Positions 38,641-48,383 of a stretch of DNA of 64,000 nucleotides are shown one piece after another. This DNA is from a virus. Each line of letters begins with the position of its first letter. The stretch's first letter is position 1. The position numbers and the translations under genes were made by a program. The notes under the pieces are model-generated. The model saw only the letters and a program-made list of their open reading frames with translations, made no database searches and was not told where the DNA came from. The stretch lies in the IMG/VR virus record IMGVR_UViG_3300018790_000468, positions 48,224 to 112,223 of that record; one strand, given 5' to 3'.

Positions 38641-39238
38641 CTACACACAGTCACCTTTCAATAAGCAACGCAAAGATAAATTTCTTTTTGTGATGTCTCT
38701 GCCTGAAGCCTTGAGAGATATCAACAAAAAAATTACTCGCTCCACTACAAACATTCAGTTCGATTCCATCTCTTTCTCAGTGTACGGCGTTGTGGTGCCA
38801 AGTGTATCCATAAATGAAGTTGCTACCAGATATGCAGGGCAAACCTTGCATGTATCTTCAGAATCACGGCCACCCTACACAAATGTCACTGTTAATTTCA
38901 CTATAGATAACTATTTCAACAACTACTGGGCAATATACAGCTGGTTGGATTTAATTAACAATCAAAAATATAATGACCTGGATAACAGGGATTTGGTAGC
39001 TGGTACCACATCAGAAGTGTACAAATCTATCTTTACTTTGTATGGTCTGGACGAGTATGACAACAGAGTTATTCAATTTGACTTCACAAAAGCATTTCCC
39101 ACGTCTTTAGGAGAAATAAATTATAGCTATAGAGATGCAGCTCAAATAGACACTTCTTTTGATTTTGCTTTTGATCAACTCATAACAAAATTGATAACTC
39201 CCACTGAAACACAACCAACAACTACAACTAATTTATAA
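38630..39238 (+). CDS. Tail-tube-fold virion protein downstream of terminase
   Basis: 202 aa. Seen: FLFVMSLPEALRDINK, FSVYGVVVPSVSINEVATRY and IQFDFTKAFPTSLGEINYSY. The last is like the C-terminal strand of tail-tube proteins (gp19: LWPTNVGELQLDW). I infer a tube-like component, possibly a tail terminator or neck ring in the gp15/gp3 position. Exact counterpart uncertain. Confidence 0.55.
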   Translation: MSTNYTQSPFNKQRKDKFLFVMSLPEALRDINKKITRSTTNIQFDSISFSVYGVVVPSVSINEVATRYAGQTLHVSSESRPPYTNVTVNFTIDNYFNNYWAIYSWLDLINNQKYNDLDNRDLVAGTTSEVYKSIFTLYGLDEYDNRVIQFDFTKAFPTSLGEINYSYRDAAQIDTSFDFAFDQLITKLITPTETQPTTTTNL

Positions 39239-39265
39239 AAAGCAAAGAATTTTGTAACGAAAAGA

Positions 39266-39273
39266 TATAAATA
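39266..39273 (+). promoter_or_regulatory. Late promoter of tail sheath (perfect TATAAATA)
   Basis: 8 nt before the ATG at 39282. Confidence 0.75.
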
Positions 39274-39281
39274 ATTTCAGT

Positions 39282-41591
39282 ATGGCAAGAACAATCCAAA
39301 GTCCCGGTGTACAAGTAAGCGAATTTGATTTTTCACTAAGAGCAGCAACCAACGATACAACCAATGTATTAGTTGCAGGATTTGCTGCACAAGGTCCCAC
39401 ATATGAACCCATTATAGTTTCGACACTTTCCGAATTTGAAGCAATATACGGCACACCCACAAATGGTGCTGAAAGGTATTTCTATCACACTGCAAAAGCT
39501 GTACTGGCAAGCCCTGCCACAATTTATGCTAGCAGAATTGCATATGGCCCGGCTTTAGGTGATGGGTATGGATCCAAATACACTGCATTGGTTTATCCTG
39601 TGCGTGGCAAAGTTGCAGGCACTGGTGATATTCAGACAAATTTACAATTAATCAGTGGTGATGGAGACATGTATGTGTTGGGACGTCCCAACTTGGTTGA
39701 ACTGTCAGATGTTGATTACCAGAACATACAGAATGGCAGTGCATTCACATGGTCTGCAAATACTGACTCCAGCAACGGTGTCATTACTTCAGTTGGTAGC
39801 TTCGGTCAAGCAGGTGTAATCATTATCAACAAGCAGAAGTACACCACCAATACAAATTTTGAGGGGTATTATGTTGGCTTGATTGACAACACAACAGTTA
39901 ACCCACAAGTAGATTACCGTGGCATCAATGATGCACTCACAGTCAGCTTGACTGGTACCAGATCTGGCGGATTAAATTCCACATACACACCGCTGCTACC
40001 ATCTAGACTCAATTTTGCACTTAGCGCCACATTCACAGGCATTGATGGATCTGTGTCACAAGACATGGAGTTCACAACTTTCAACATTGGCACCACTGCA
40101 TTCAGAGATTGCTTGAATGTTGGATTGTTCAAATTGAGACAAACCGTTTTCTCACCAACAGTGTTGCAACTAAGCAAATCACTGATGGAACCATATGTGG
40201 GTTCAATCAATTATTACCGCCAACAGTTTCCTGAGAATGGTGGCGCAGCACAGAGCTTCTTTATTGGTGATGTGGATGACACGTCCACATCAATTGAAAT
40301 ACTGGTTAACCCCTACGTTTCTAAAAGAGATTTAAGCACAAACAATTCTACCGCAGCTGGAAATCCTAAAGTAGCAATCCGCGTGTTGGGTAGTGGTCTT
40401 CGATATGCTGCACAACTTGATCCAACATTCACAGGCATCACACCCCAGCAAGTTGATTCGTTTATCGCATCAGGGGATGGGATTGGCGATGCAGGTGCAT
40501 TGTTCCCTCTTGGTTCTTACACACTGGATAATCCATACACAAAGAGTATTGGAAATGTGCCAGGCAAAGTTAATAAACTGTTACAAAAATTTGAGAATTA
40601 TGATGTGTACCCACTGACATTGACTGTTGAAGGCGGTCTTGGAACAATATATGCAAGTGCGTCCGCTAATAATGACATATTTGACGATTACAAATACATC
40701 ACTGGTTACAATGGTTTATCATCTTCAACTGGAATCACAGGTGATGCTAAAGGTTTGAGAGATTGCTATGCAAGTGTGTTTGAAGAATTCAGAGTGTTTG
40801 CACAGGATGTGCGCAAAGATCACATGTTCATCGCTGATGCACCGTTGCCCATCTTTATTCAAGGCAAAAATGTTAAGACAATTGAAAGACCGGATACCAA
40901 CTTCACATCCAACATCTACTGGCCACTACGCAATGTGTATGACTCAGTTAATTCAAGCTATGTGTGCGTGTATGCCAATTGTGCCCGGGTGAACGACGCT
41001 GCATCAAGCGCACAAGTCTGGGTGCCTTTCTCAGGTTTTGCAGCAAACTTGATGGCAAGAACTGATACCAATTTCCAGCCATGGTTTGCACCAGCCGGGT
41101 TTAATCGTGGCAATGTTGCTGGAGCTGTTGACATTGCTCTGTACCCCAAGCAAAAGCAACGAGATCAATTATACAAGATTGGCATGAACCCAGTTGCATT
41201 CTTTCCTGCTGAGGGATTTGTTGTGTATGGACAGAAAACACTGCAACGGCAACCAAGTGCATTTGATCGCATCAATGTGCGCCGGTTGTTCATAAATCTT
41301 GAAACACTGGTACGCAACACTGTGAAGAGTTTCATATTTGAACCCAACACATTGTTCACACGCACACAAGTGATTAACACAATAACACCATTTTTTGAGA
41401 ATGCTAAAAATACTGCTGGTGTATATGACTACTTGATCATATGTGATGAAAAAAATAATACACCTTCTGTAATTGATGACAACACCATGGTTGTTGATAT
41501 CTACCTCAAGCCTACCAGGACAGCAGAGTATATCCTTGTGAACTTCTTTGCAACAAAGACAAGCCAGGACTTTAACGAAATTATTGCATAA
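39282..41591 (+). CDS. 18: Contractile tail sheath protein (gp18)
   Basis: 769 aa (T4 659). N-terminal QSPGVQVSEFDFSLRA and VLVAGFAAQGPTYEP...FEAIYGTP are typical sheath N-terminal arm and domain. The C-terminal MNPVAFFPAEGFVVYGQKTL, INVRRLFINLETLVRN and VDIYLKPTRTAEYILVNFFA match the conserved sheath C-terminal domain that meshes with neighbours. The longer middle (about 150-500) would be surface-exposed insertion domains. Confidence 0.94.
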   Translation: MARTIQSPGVQVSEFDFSLRAATNDTTNVLVAGFAAQGPTYEPIIVSTLSEFEAIYGTPTNGAERYFYHTAKAVLASPATIYASRIAYGPALGDGYGSKYTALVYPVRGKVAGTGDIQTNLQLISGDGDMYVLGRPNLVELSDVDYQNIQNGSAFTWSANTDSSNGVITSVGSFGQAGVIIINKQKYTTNTNFEGYYVGLIDNTTVNPQVDYRGINDALTVSLTGTRSGGLNSTYTPLLPSRLNFALSATFTGIDGSVSQDMEFTTFNIGTTAFRDCLNVGLFKLRQTVFSPTVLQLSKSLMEPYVGSINYYRQQFPENGGAAQSFFIGDVDDTSTSIEILVNPYVSKRDLSTNNSTAAGNPKVAIRVLGSGLRYAAQLDPTFTGITPQQVDSFIASGDGIGDAGALFPLGSYTLDNPYTKSIGNVPGKVNKLLQKFENYDVYPLTLTVEGGLGTIYASASANNDIFDDYKYITGYNGLSSSTGITGDAKGLRDCYASVFEEFRVFAQDVRKDHMFIADAPLPIFIQGKNVKTIERPDTNFTSNIYWPLRNVYDSVNSSYVCVYANCARVNDAASSAQVWVPFSGFAANLMARTDTNFQPWFAPAGFNRGNVAGAVDIALYPKQKQRDQLYKIGMNPVAFFPAEGFVVYGQKTLQRQPSAFDRINVRRLFINLETLVRNTVKSFIFEPNTLFTRTQVINTITPFFENAKNTAGVYDYLIICDEKNNTPSVIDDNTMVVDIYLKPTRTAEYILVNFFATKTSQDFNEIIA

Positions 41592-41593
41592 CG

Positions 41594-41601
41594 AATAAAT
41601 A
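41594..41601 (+). promoter_or_regulatory. Late promoter of tail tube (AATAAATA)
   Basis: 5 nt before the ATG at 41607. Confidence 0.65.
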
Positions 41602-41606
41602 TTTTT

Positions 41607-42152
41607 ATGGCAGATGTAAATCAATTAATATCAGACTTCTACAGAGTAGCGCAAGAGAGAGATTTCGCGCGCGACTTTCAATTCAGAGTGCTTTCAATCA
41701 ATGCTGGCGATTCTGGTGTAACTTTTGATAATAATGATTTGGTGTATATTCGTACTGCAACATTACCTGAGAGAGCAATTACAAACAAACAAGTACCTTA
41801 CATGGGTCTTAATTTTAACGTGCCAGGCAACGCTACATACCCAAACAGCGAAGCTTATCAAGTGGAGTTTTACGCAGATGCACAATCGCAACTCCGGCAG
41901 AAGTTTGAAGATTGGTCCAGAAGCACATTTGATGATGCCAACAGCACAGGCAATTATTTCACACCAAAACAGAATTCTACAATTGACTTGGTTCAACTTG
42001 ATTCCAAACTTGCAAAAGTGGCTCAATATCAATTGGTGGGTGTTTCAGTGCGTAATGTTGGTGCACTCACATACAACATTGCTGACGGAACAGGTGAAAT
42101 CCTAAGATTCACTGCCACACTAGCTTATCATTACTGGAAAAGAGTCTCGTAA
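41607..42152 (+). CDS. 19: Tail tube protein (gp19)
   Basis: 181 aa (T4 163), directly after the sheath as in T4. Seen: FYRVAQERDFARDFQFRVLS, RTATLPERAITNKQVPYMGL, QVEFYADAQSQLRQKFEDWS and a C-terminal FTATLAYHYWKRV, which aligns with the gp19 end VTLALDYWE. Polymerises into the inner tail tube. Confidence 0.92.
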   Translation: MADVNQLISDFYRVAQERDFARDFQFRVLSINAGDSGVTFDNNDLVYIRTATLPERAITNKQVPYMGLNFNVPGNATYPNSEAYQVEFYADAQSQLRQKFEDWSRSTFDDANSTGNYFTPKQNSTIDLVQLDSKLAKVAQYQLVGVSVRNVGALTYNIADGTGEILRFTATLAYHYWKRVS

Positions 42153-42167
42153 TTCTCGCAACAGTTC

Positions 42168-42175
42168 ATTAAATA
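42168..42175 (+). promoter_or_regulatory. Late promoter (ATTAAATA)
   Basis: 6 nt before the ATG at 42182. Confidence 0.55.
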
Positions 42176-42181
42176 TTTTTA

Positions 42182-43108
42182 ATGAACAACCCCATAACAG
42201 ACGCAGCGTCTGGCCTGGCTCAAAACGCACAAGGTTTAATTACAGGACAAAACCCACTATTTGCTCCACAAGTAACCAATTTATTTGGATTCAATATACC
42301 TGCAGTGCCTTTGATTGGTGTTCGCGATTACTTTCTCACACAAATGGAATCGTGGTCCACTTCCATTCCATTGCGCACACAATGGATTGTGTTGATTGAC
42401 AGATACCCTGCAGCATTAAATTCTAGAATTATACAAGGCCTGGAAATTATTGGTGGTGACAAAAAGGGGTATGACATTGACCCTGCATTGACCATACTCA
42501 AGAGCTACCCCCTGCAAAGAATCATAGGTTGTTTGTTTGCGTCATCTGTTTCCATCCCACCTGAAACTCTGGATACTGATTTTGCTACTATTAAAAATAA
42601 CAGAGGATTTCTTGGTGGTCCAGTAAGTTCTGAGCGTCAGAAATACGGTTCTTTCTTGCGCATAGGATTCAGAGAGACCAACACATCATTTGTGGATGTG
42701 GTAATCAGGCCTTGGGTCATACTGGCATCACACATGGGGTTTGCAGCTCGACCTGGCGACCTGGGTGGCAAGCGCGATTATTACAACGTCAAAACAGACA
42801 TCACAATCATGCAGTATGCACAAACCTATCAGAACATATCCATGGTGCCTAGAAAGGTTTGGCAGTTTTATAACTGTGTGCCAGTCACATTGGATGCAGA
42901 AGAAGCTGTGTATGATCCTAGTGGTGAGGTGCTCGATATTTTTCAAACAAGCTGGATATTTTCTCACTACACTGTGACACCCAACTTGTATTTCCCACTT
43001 GTCAACATAATTAAGCGTATAGAACAAGGTCAGCTACCAGTTATCTCACCAGTGCAGAGCGGGTTCCAGGGCGGTTTTGGTAGTATTAACCCGTTCGGCT
43101 TGATATGA
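42182..43108 (+). CDS. Tube-like baseplate protein (gp54-like candidate)
   Basis: 308 aa. Seen: TQWIVLIDRYPAALNSRIIQ, CLFASSVSIPPETLDTDF, RQKYGSFLRIGFRETNTSFV and VWQFYNCVPVTLDAEEAVYD. The arrangement is that of a tube-fold protein with insertions. In T4, gp54 and gp48 are such tube-initiating proteins on the baseplate. Which one this is cannot be settled; 46719-48014 is the better gp48 candidate. ATGA overlap with the next gene. Confidence 0.55.
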   Translation: MNNPITDAASGLAQNAQGLITGQNPLFAPQVTNLFGFNIPAVPLIGVRDYFLTQMESWSTSIPLRTQWIVLIDRYPAALNSRIIQGLEIIGGDKKGYDIDPALTILKSYPLQRIIGCLFASSVSIPPETLDTDFATIKNNRGFLGGPVSSERQKYGSFLRIGFRETNTSFVDVVIRPWVILASHMGFAARPGDLGGKRDYYNVKTDITIMQYAQTYQNISMVPRKVWQFYNCVPVTLDAEEAVYDPSGEVLDIFQTSWIFSHYTVTPNLYFPLVNIIKRIEQGQLPVISPVQSGFQGGFGSINPFGLI

Positions 43109-43995
43109 TCAATAGATTTAAATTAAAATTATATGTTCCCAGCTTAGACGACAGAGTTTATTTTGATGAACTCAAGAATTTTTATCTGTTAAATATTCTC
43201 AAGTTTACAACAAACAAAGATAGCAAAGGGCTTGCTGAATACTTTGAGTATGTTATCAGGGATCTAATACAAGACAAGTCTCTGTTTCATCAGTTAGATA
43301 GCTTTGATAAATTTATTATATTATTACAATTCAAAGCAATTAATATAAACCCTGAATTAAAGTTTAAAATAAATGTCAAAGACGAGAGCAAGGTGCTGGC
43401 ATATGATATTTTTCAAGAAATAAAAAATTTAACTGAAGCTAAGCTAGTCAAGGAGAAGGTACTCAAAATCGATCACAATTTTTCTGTACACTTGAGCATA
43501 CCATTGAAACTTTACATTGAAAATTTTGATGATGTTTTTCTTAATTGCATAAAATTTGTAAAAATAGATGATCAAAGCTTTAGCTTTGATGCGCTCACTG
43601 ATGACGAACAAAACCAAATATTTGAAAGCATATCTGGTAGCTTCTTAAATCAAATCATGGAATTTTTAAATGAAAGCAAGAAGAGTTGCCAGAACGTTAA
43701 TTTTCTTAAAGTTAATAACTACATTGAAGAGCTCAACAGCTTGAAGTTAGATTTTTTTAATAATTCCATGCTGGGTTTTCTTGAATTGATATACTCTGAA
43801 GATTTAAAAAATTTATTTGAATTAATCTACGTTTTAATTAATAAGGTTAAGCTGGGCTTGACAGAATTCTACGACTTGGTACCATCCGAATCATTATTAC
43901 TCTATGCACTCTATGCAAAAGATGTTAAAACACAGAACGAAGAGATGGAAAAATCAACCAAAAAATCTAGCATACCGTTGCAAACTTCGCCATAA
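43105..43995 (+). CDS. gp26/gp51-like baseplate hub assembly protein, copy 1
   Basis: 296 aa. It begins KLKLYVPSLDDRVYFDELKN, the same opening as the next gene (VYIPSLDRDIPFKSLN) and as T4 gp26-family baseplate proteins (PF12322 type). Helical afterwards, with a charged C-terminal tail. Proteins of this family assist hub assembly and in many phages occupy the tail assembly chaperone slot before the tape measure, as here. Confidence 0.6.
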   Translation: MINRFKLKLYVPSLDDRVYFDELKNFYLLNILKFTTNKDSKGLAEYFEYVIRDLIQDKSLFHQLDSFDKFIILLQFKAININPELKFKINVKDESKVLAYDIFQEIKNLTEAKLVKEKVLKIDHNFSVHLSIPLKLYIENFDDVFLNCIKFVKIDDQSFSFDALTDDEQNQIFESISGSFLNQIMEFLNESKKSCQNVNFLKVNNYIEELNSLKLDFFNNSMLGFLELIYSEDLKNLFELIYVLINKVKLGLTEFYDLVPSESLLLYALYAKDVKTQNEEMEKSTKKSSIPLQTSP

Positions 43996-43997
43996 CC

Positions 43998-44005
43998 TTT
44001 AAATA
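43998..44005 (+). promoter_or_regulatory. Late promoter (TTTAAATA)
   Basis: 6 nt before the ATG at 44012. Confidence 0.5.
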
Positions 44006-44011
44006 GTTGTA

Positions 44012-44788
44012 ATGAGCTCAGATATCCTGCTGCAAAAGCTTAAAGAAATAAGCAACAAAAGCATAGATGTTTATATACCTTCTTTAGATAGGGACATACC
44101 TTTCAAGTCCCTTAACATCAAACAACAAAAAGAAATCATAAAGGCTTCTTTTGATAAGAACATACCAGGTATTTCTTTCAACAACATTTTAAATAGCATA
44201 ATCAAAGAGAATTGTCAAGAGCAGCACATGGAATTGCTTGTTACAGACAGACCATCCATTGCCATTGCATTGCGTAAAAACATTTTTGGAACCAAGATTA
44301 AGAATGCAGTTAAAACTGAAACACTGGATGAAGAGAGTGTTGAGTTTGATCTTGAACAAGTAATCCAAACAAAAGCCAAGCTTGACATCACCACACTAAG
44401 AACAGTTAAATCGGATGTGCTTGAAGTGCAATTAAAAATACCCACACTTGCTACTGACAGCCGGGTCAACAAAGAAAGCCAAAAAGTGTTGTCACACCTG
44501 GTTGAGCAAAACAATACCATCAAAGATCTCATCAGTGAATTGTTTGTGTATGAGCTTGTGAAATTCATTGATTATGTGGAAGTGCTTGACGTAGGCAAGG
44601 TGATTTTTGCAGAAATTAATGTGGCAGATCAAATTAATATTGTGGAAAGCCTGACTGCAGAGGTGAACAAGAATATAATGGAATACATTGAACAAATAAG
44701 AGCTTTTGAAAAGAAATACCTCTCTTTCACCAAGAATAACAAAGAATACAATATCAATTTAGACGCATCATTCTTTAGTAACGAATAA
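44012..44788 (+). CDS. 26: gp26-like baseplate hub protein, copy 2
   Basis: 258 aa (T4 gp26 208). Seen: IDVYIPSLDRDIPFKSLNIK followed by QQKEIIKASF, the hallmark N-terminus of the T4 gp26 family, then a long helical body with FVYELVKFIDYVEVLD. Paralogous in layout to the gene upstream. Located immediately before the tape measure gene. Confidence 0.68.
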   Translation: MSSDILLQKLKEISNKSIDVYIPSLDRDIPFKSLNIKQQKEIIKASFDKNIPGISFNNILNSIIKENCQEQHMELLVTDRPSIAIALRKNIFGTKIKNAVKTETLDEESVEFDLEQVIQTKAKLDITTLRTVKSDVLEVQLKIPTLATDSRVNKESQKVLSHLVEQNNTIKDLISELFVYELVKFIDYVEVLDVGKVIFAEINVADQINIVESLTAEVNKNIMEYIEQIRAFEKKYLSFTKNNKEYNINLDASFFSNE

Positions 44789-44791
44789 GTA
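44784..44791 (+). promoter_or_regulatory. Late-like promoter (AATAAGTA)
   Basis: 11 nt before the ATG at 44803; weaker match and longer gap. Confidence 0.4.
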
Positions 44792-44802
44792 TTGTTATAC
44801 TT

Positions 44803-46698
44803 ATGGCGGATAATATTGACGTAGCTCAAGTGGTAGGAGATCTAGTCACTGCACTAGACAAAATGAATATCAAGCTTGATAAAATGCAAGCTGATTCAGT
44901 TTATATAGACGAATTTAAGAAGAGCAAGAATGCAAAGTTTAAGACGTTTGCCGATTTAATTAAGAAAGAATTCAAAGACTATCTAAAGAACATGTTGGTT
45001 CCTGCTGGAGGCATTGCGACTTCCAAGACAGGCAAGCAAGAAGGGCAAGCTTCAGATTTAGCTGAATCAGGTGCAGAGAAGATAGGCGGTCCCATTTCAA
45101 AAGTAAGAGTTGAAGAAATAAATCCTGCAGTTTTTAAAATGCTTCGCGATCTTCTCAGAGACACATTCAAGCAAAAAGAAGAAAAAGAAGAAATAAAAAA
45201 GAAAGGTGGCATGGTCTGGATTTTTGGTTTGCTAGCTCTGCTCAGTGGTGTCATAGTAGGTGTCATTGAGTGGATTCGTGAGCGCTTTAAAATGATCAAA
45301 TCAATGCTCAGAGGACTCAAAATATTTGAATGGATAGCGGATGGTTTTAGATTTCTGAGGTCCAGAATATTTGCAGCTGCAGAGTTCATTTACAAACAGC
45401 TCAAAGAAACCAGGTTGTTCAAATCACTGGAACGAATTTGGGAAGGCATCATTGCATCCATCCGTGAGTCTAGTTTTGTTAAAAAGCTTAGAACCTTTTT
45501 CAGTGAAGAGTCGTTTGTTGGCAGACTGTTTAAAAACATGGGTGCTTTCTTCAAGGGTGAAGGACGCGCAGGTGGTGTCGTGCGATCCATTGGCAGAGTA
45601 TTTGAAATTATGAAGAATGCTTTGCGTGGTGTGGGTGGTGTGATAAAGAGTCTCATAGGTGCAATCAAGGGTGCAGGTGCATTTGTCATGAATCTCATCA
45701 AGCGCTCTCCAATGTTTGCCATAGGCAAGACCATAGGCAGATTGCTTGGTCCATTGTTCATTGTGTTTGAACTTATTACCAACACAATTGACAGCATCAA
45801 GCAACAAGGGTTCACTTTCAAAGCAGTACTTGATGGTGTGTTGGGTGGATTGCTCAGTTTCTTTACACTGGGAATACTAAACTTTGAGAACATTAAAAAG
45901 TTAACTGATCAAATATCTGCGGCTTTTCAGGAAGGCAATTTTGTGGAAGGCATATTGCGAATACTTTTAGGAATTCCTGATTTGATATTTCAGGGCATAG
46001 GCAAAATAGCCACATGGATATCTGGTTTTTTTGGTGATGATATAAAGAAGAAAGTAGAAAATTTTTTTAACGTTTCTTTTACCGACAAGGTGCTGCTAGT
46101 TATTAAAGATGTGATGAATGTTCTGCTATGGCCTATTAACAAGACATTAGAAATTTTAAAGAATGTGTTCAACATAGATGTAGTAAAGTGGTTGAGAGAA
46201 CATGTGCCTGCACCATTGCTAGGTATCTTTGATAAAATAGTAAAGGGCGCAACTGATACAAAAGAAAGACCGGCACAGCCCATGGATCAAACAAAATTAG
46301 ATCAAGCTAAAATTGCAAAAGAAGAGCAAAAAGCTGGTAGCATGTTTGATTGGTTTAACAAAAAAGATGAAGATCAACCTGTGGGTATTGAAAAAGTTGA
46401 AGACAATGATTACGCTGAAGATGATGAGTATACAAAAGCTTCTGATCTGCCTCTTGTAACAACAGGCAGAGCTCCAGAATTAACAGCAAACAAATTAACA
46501 CAAGAAAATATTTTTGACAGTGATAAAATTATTGCAGTATTGCAAAAACAGCTGGAAATAATGACACAAACTAAGAATTATCTGGAAACTCTCAAATCTA
46601 CTAATAATGTTGCAACCAGTGTGAACAATCAAAGTGTTGTTAATATGAGCGGCAATTCTGGTGTATCATCTTGGCGCCAAGGTGTTATTGCAAGATAA
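44803..46698 (+). CDS. 29: Tape measure protein (gp29-like)
   Basis: 631 aa (T4 gp29 590). N-terminal coiled coil (LVTALDKMNIKLDKMQ), then a hydrophobic segment GGMVWIFGLLALLSGVIVGV (about 139-158) and a long helical, Gly-rich amphipathic stretch to about residue 480. An acidic tail and a coiled C-terminus follow. This composition and its place between the hub chaperones and the tube-cap gene fit a tape measure that sets tail length and later inserts in the host membrane. Length predicts a tail of about T4 size. Confidence 0.78.
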   Translation: MADNIDVAQVVGDLVTALDKMNIKLDKMQADSVYIDEFKKSKNAKFKTFADLIKKEFKDYLKNMLVPAGGIATSKTGKQEGQASDLAESGAEKIGGPISKVRVEEINPAVFKMLRDLLRDTFKQKEEKEEIKKKGGMVWIFGLLALLSGVIVGVIEWIRERFKMIKSMLRGLKIFEWIADGFRFLRSRIFAAAEFIYKQLKETRLFKSLERIWEGIIASIRESSFVKKLRTFFSEESFVGRLFKNMGAFFKGEGRAGGVVRSIGRVFEIMKNALRGVGGVIKSLIGAIKGAGAFVMNLIKRSPMFAIGKTIGRLLGPLFIVFELITNTIDSIKQQGFTFKAVLDGVLGGLLSFFTLGILNFENIKKLTDQISAAFQEGNFVEGILRILLGIPDLIFQGIGKIATWISGFFGDDIKKKVENFFNVSFTDKVLLVIKDVMNVLLWPINKTLEILKNVFNIDVVKWLREHVPAPLLGIFDKIVKGATDTKERPAQPMDQTKLDQAKIAKEEQKAGSMFDWFNKKDEDQPVGIEKVEDNDYAEDDEYTKASDLPLVTTGRAPELTANKLTQENIFDSDKIIAVLQKQLEIMTQTKNYLETLKSTNNVATSVNNQSVVNMSGNSGVSSWRQGVIAR

Positions 46699-46705
46699 TT
46701 GCTTG

Positions 46706-46713
46706 ATTAAATA
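46706..46713 (+). promoter_or_regulatory. Late promoter (ATTAAATA)
   Basis: 5 nt before the ATG at 46719. Confidence 0.55.
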
Positions 46714-46718
46714 ATAAT

Positions 46719-48014
46719 ATGGCTTCTTCTTATCTATGGCAGTTTTCGCAGGATCTCTCGAAAACAAAAATATACAAAAGCACGCCACCCACTCTCATCC
46801 CTGCCAATACTAGAGCTGTTAATTCTGAAAGCCCCAATTATCTTAAATCTTCTTTTGCAACCCCATATAATGTGGATGTGGTAAACTCCTTCTATTGGAC
46901 TATACAGAATCCAAAGACACGGGCAGGCCAGCTGTACAGAAATGAAGTACCCAGAATAGAACTAATAGAAAAAAGAATTAAAATCAATGCAATTGTAAAT
47001 CAAGCATTCTATGCAATTGCAACTGGTGTGTCAAAGACTGGTGATGTATCCAATGAAGTTGGACAATTTTTTAGTGATCAAGCAACAAAAATAAATGGCA
47101 CCGGTGGCAGTTTGTTGGGTGGATTAGGCTCCAACATTACAAATGCAGTAGATTTTTTAAAAGACGGAGTCAGCAAATTAACTTCAAAAGTTGGGCTTAC
47201 TAAAGATTTTAACGGAGTATTGGCGCCATATGAGGGGTTATATTTAACTGAAGACACTGGGTGGAAATACAACATACCGTATTTTGAGAACTTAAGCAAT
47301 GAAGTGAGCAATGTATTCGGTGATTTGGATGGTAGTGCTTTTGCTGAACTGGCTCAAGGCATAGGCGCTTTTGTGAAAGCAGGTACCGATTTTATTAACA
47401 TCAAAGAGCCTGGCACATACATTGAAAGAACAAAAATGTTTCAGTTTGCTGATGGTGGCGATGACATTACTTTCGAGTTCCCACTGATTAATACAGGCAA
47501 TGCTACTTTTATTGATGTGGTAAGAAATTGGCAGTTAATATTTCTACTCATATATCAGAACAGACCTCAAAGAATTTCAAGAGACATTATTGAACCATGT
47601 GTATTATATGAAGCGTTAATACCAGGCATCAAGTACACACCCTTTGCCTATATCAAAAGATTGAATGTGGAATTTGTGGGTGCCAGGAGAACCATGTCCT
47701 TGCCCATACCTCAAATTGGATCTGGTGGACAAGTGCTAACAAATTCAGAAAGCTTTGAAACCATTATTCCAGATGCATACAAAGTTTCAATTACACTCAC
47801 AAGCCTAGTTGCTGAAACAAGGAATTTTCTTTACTCCATGCTATATGAAAAGAAGAATCTGGTGTCTGCTTCCACTCGCAGTGGAGACATTGGCAGCATC
47901 TTAAATACTATAGGCACAGCAAACAACGGTCTGTTGGCTAACAGTAATCTCAACCCTACTAATGCCTTGAACGAAATACTACCAAACCTAGGAGTTAGCA
48001 ACTTACCCACATGA
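46719..48014 (+). CDS. 48: Baseplate tail-tube cap (gp48-like)
   Basis: 431 aa (T4 gp48 364). The second half has FPLINTGNATFIDVVRNWQL and YTPFAYIKRLNVEFVGARRT, then PDAYKVSITLTSLVAETRNF. This is the tube-like beta pattern of gp48-type proteins that nucleate the tail tube on the baseplate. A Gly-rich amphipathic insert (about 95-165) may line the hub. Position after the tape measure supports the call. Confidence 0.68.
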   Translation: MASSYLWQFSQDLSKTKIYKSTPPTLIPANTRAVNSESPNYLKSSFATPYNVDVVNSFYWTIQNPKTRAGQLYRNEVPRIELIEKRIKINAIVNQAFYAIATGVSKTGDVSNEVGQFFSDQATKINGTGGSLLGGLGSNITNAVDFLKDGVSKLTSKVGLTKDFNGVLAPYEGLYLTEDTGWKYNIPYFENLSNEVSNVFGDLDGSAFAELAQGIGAFVKAGTDFINIKEPGTYIERTKMFQFADGGDDITFEFPLINTGNATFIDVVRNWQLIFLLIYQNRPQRISRDIIEPCVLYEALIPGIKYTPFAYIKRLNVEFVGARRTMSLPIPQIGSGGQVLTNSESFETIIPDAYKVSITLTSLVAETRNFLYSMLYEKKNLVSASTRSGDIGSILNTIGTANNGLLANSNLNPTNALNEILPNLGVSNLPT

Positions 48015-48382
48015 CACCTGATCAACAAGGACAGTTTCAAAATTCTGTAGATGATCTGCCAAGACTTCTACCTACTAGGTATGAAAATATATTTAAATTG
48101 TACAAAACCGAGTACAATCAATACTATTACAATATCCTCAACACAGTACAATTTCCGGATGATTTGAACCCTTCCGTTTATTATGAAATCACTGTTTCAT
48201 CAAAAATGCCTTGGACCATGATAAGCTTCAATGAGTATGAGACCATGGATTTGTGGTGGTTGATATGCCTAGTGAATAAGATAGATAACCCGCTTAACTT
48301 TGCAGCAGTAGGCAACACTCTAAAAATTATAAGAAAAGAATTTCTTAAATTTGTGTTGGATGAAATCAGGCTAAAGTCGTAA
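48011..48382 (+). CDS. 53: Baseplate wedge protein (gp53-like)
   Basis: 123 aa (T4 196). The core YETMDLWWLICLVNKIDNPL, then NFAAVGNTLKIIRKEFL, is LysM-like, matching the gp53 family domain (W-x-x-I...NNI-NP...G-x-L-x-I). Shorter than T4's, with the extra T4 domain missing. ATGA overlap with the tube-cap gene. Confidence 0.72.
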   Translation: MTPDQQGQFQNSVDDLPRLLPTRYENIFKLYKTEYNQYYYNILNTVQFPDDLNPSVYYEITVSSKMPWTMISFNEYETMDLWWLICLVNKIDNPLNFAAVGNTLKIIRKEFLKFVLDEIRLKS

Positions 48383-48383
48383 C

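Noticed and set aside
41169-41624. 151-codon - strand Cys-rich ORF
   Set aside because: Antisense to the conserved sheath C-terminus and the tube gene start.
44979-45893. Long - strand ORFs (136, 127 and 167 codons)
   Set aside because: Shadows of the tape measure gene; the + frame has coherent domain structure and flanking tail genes.
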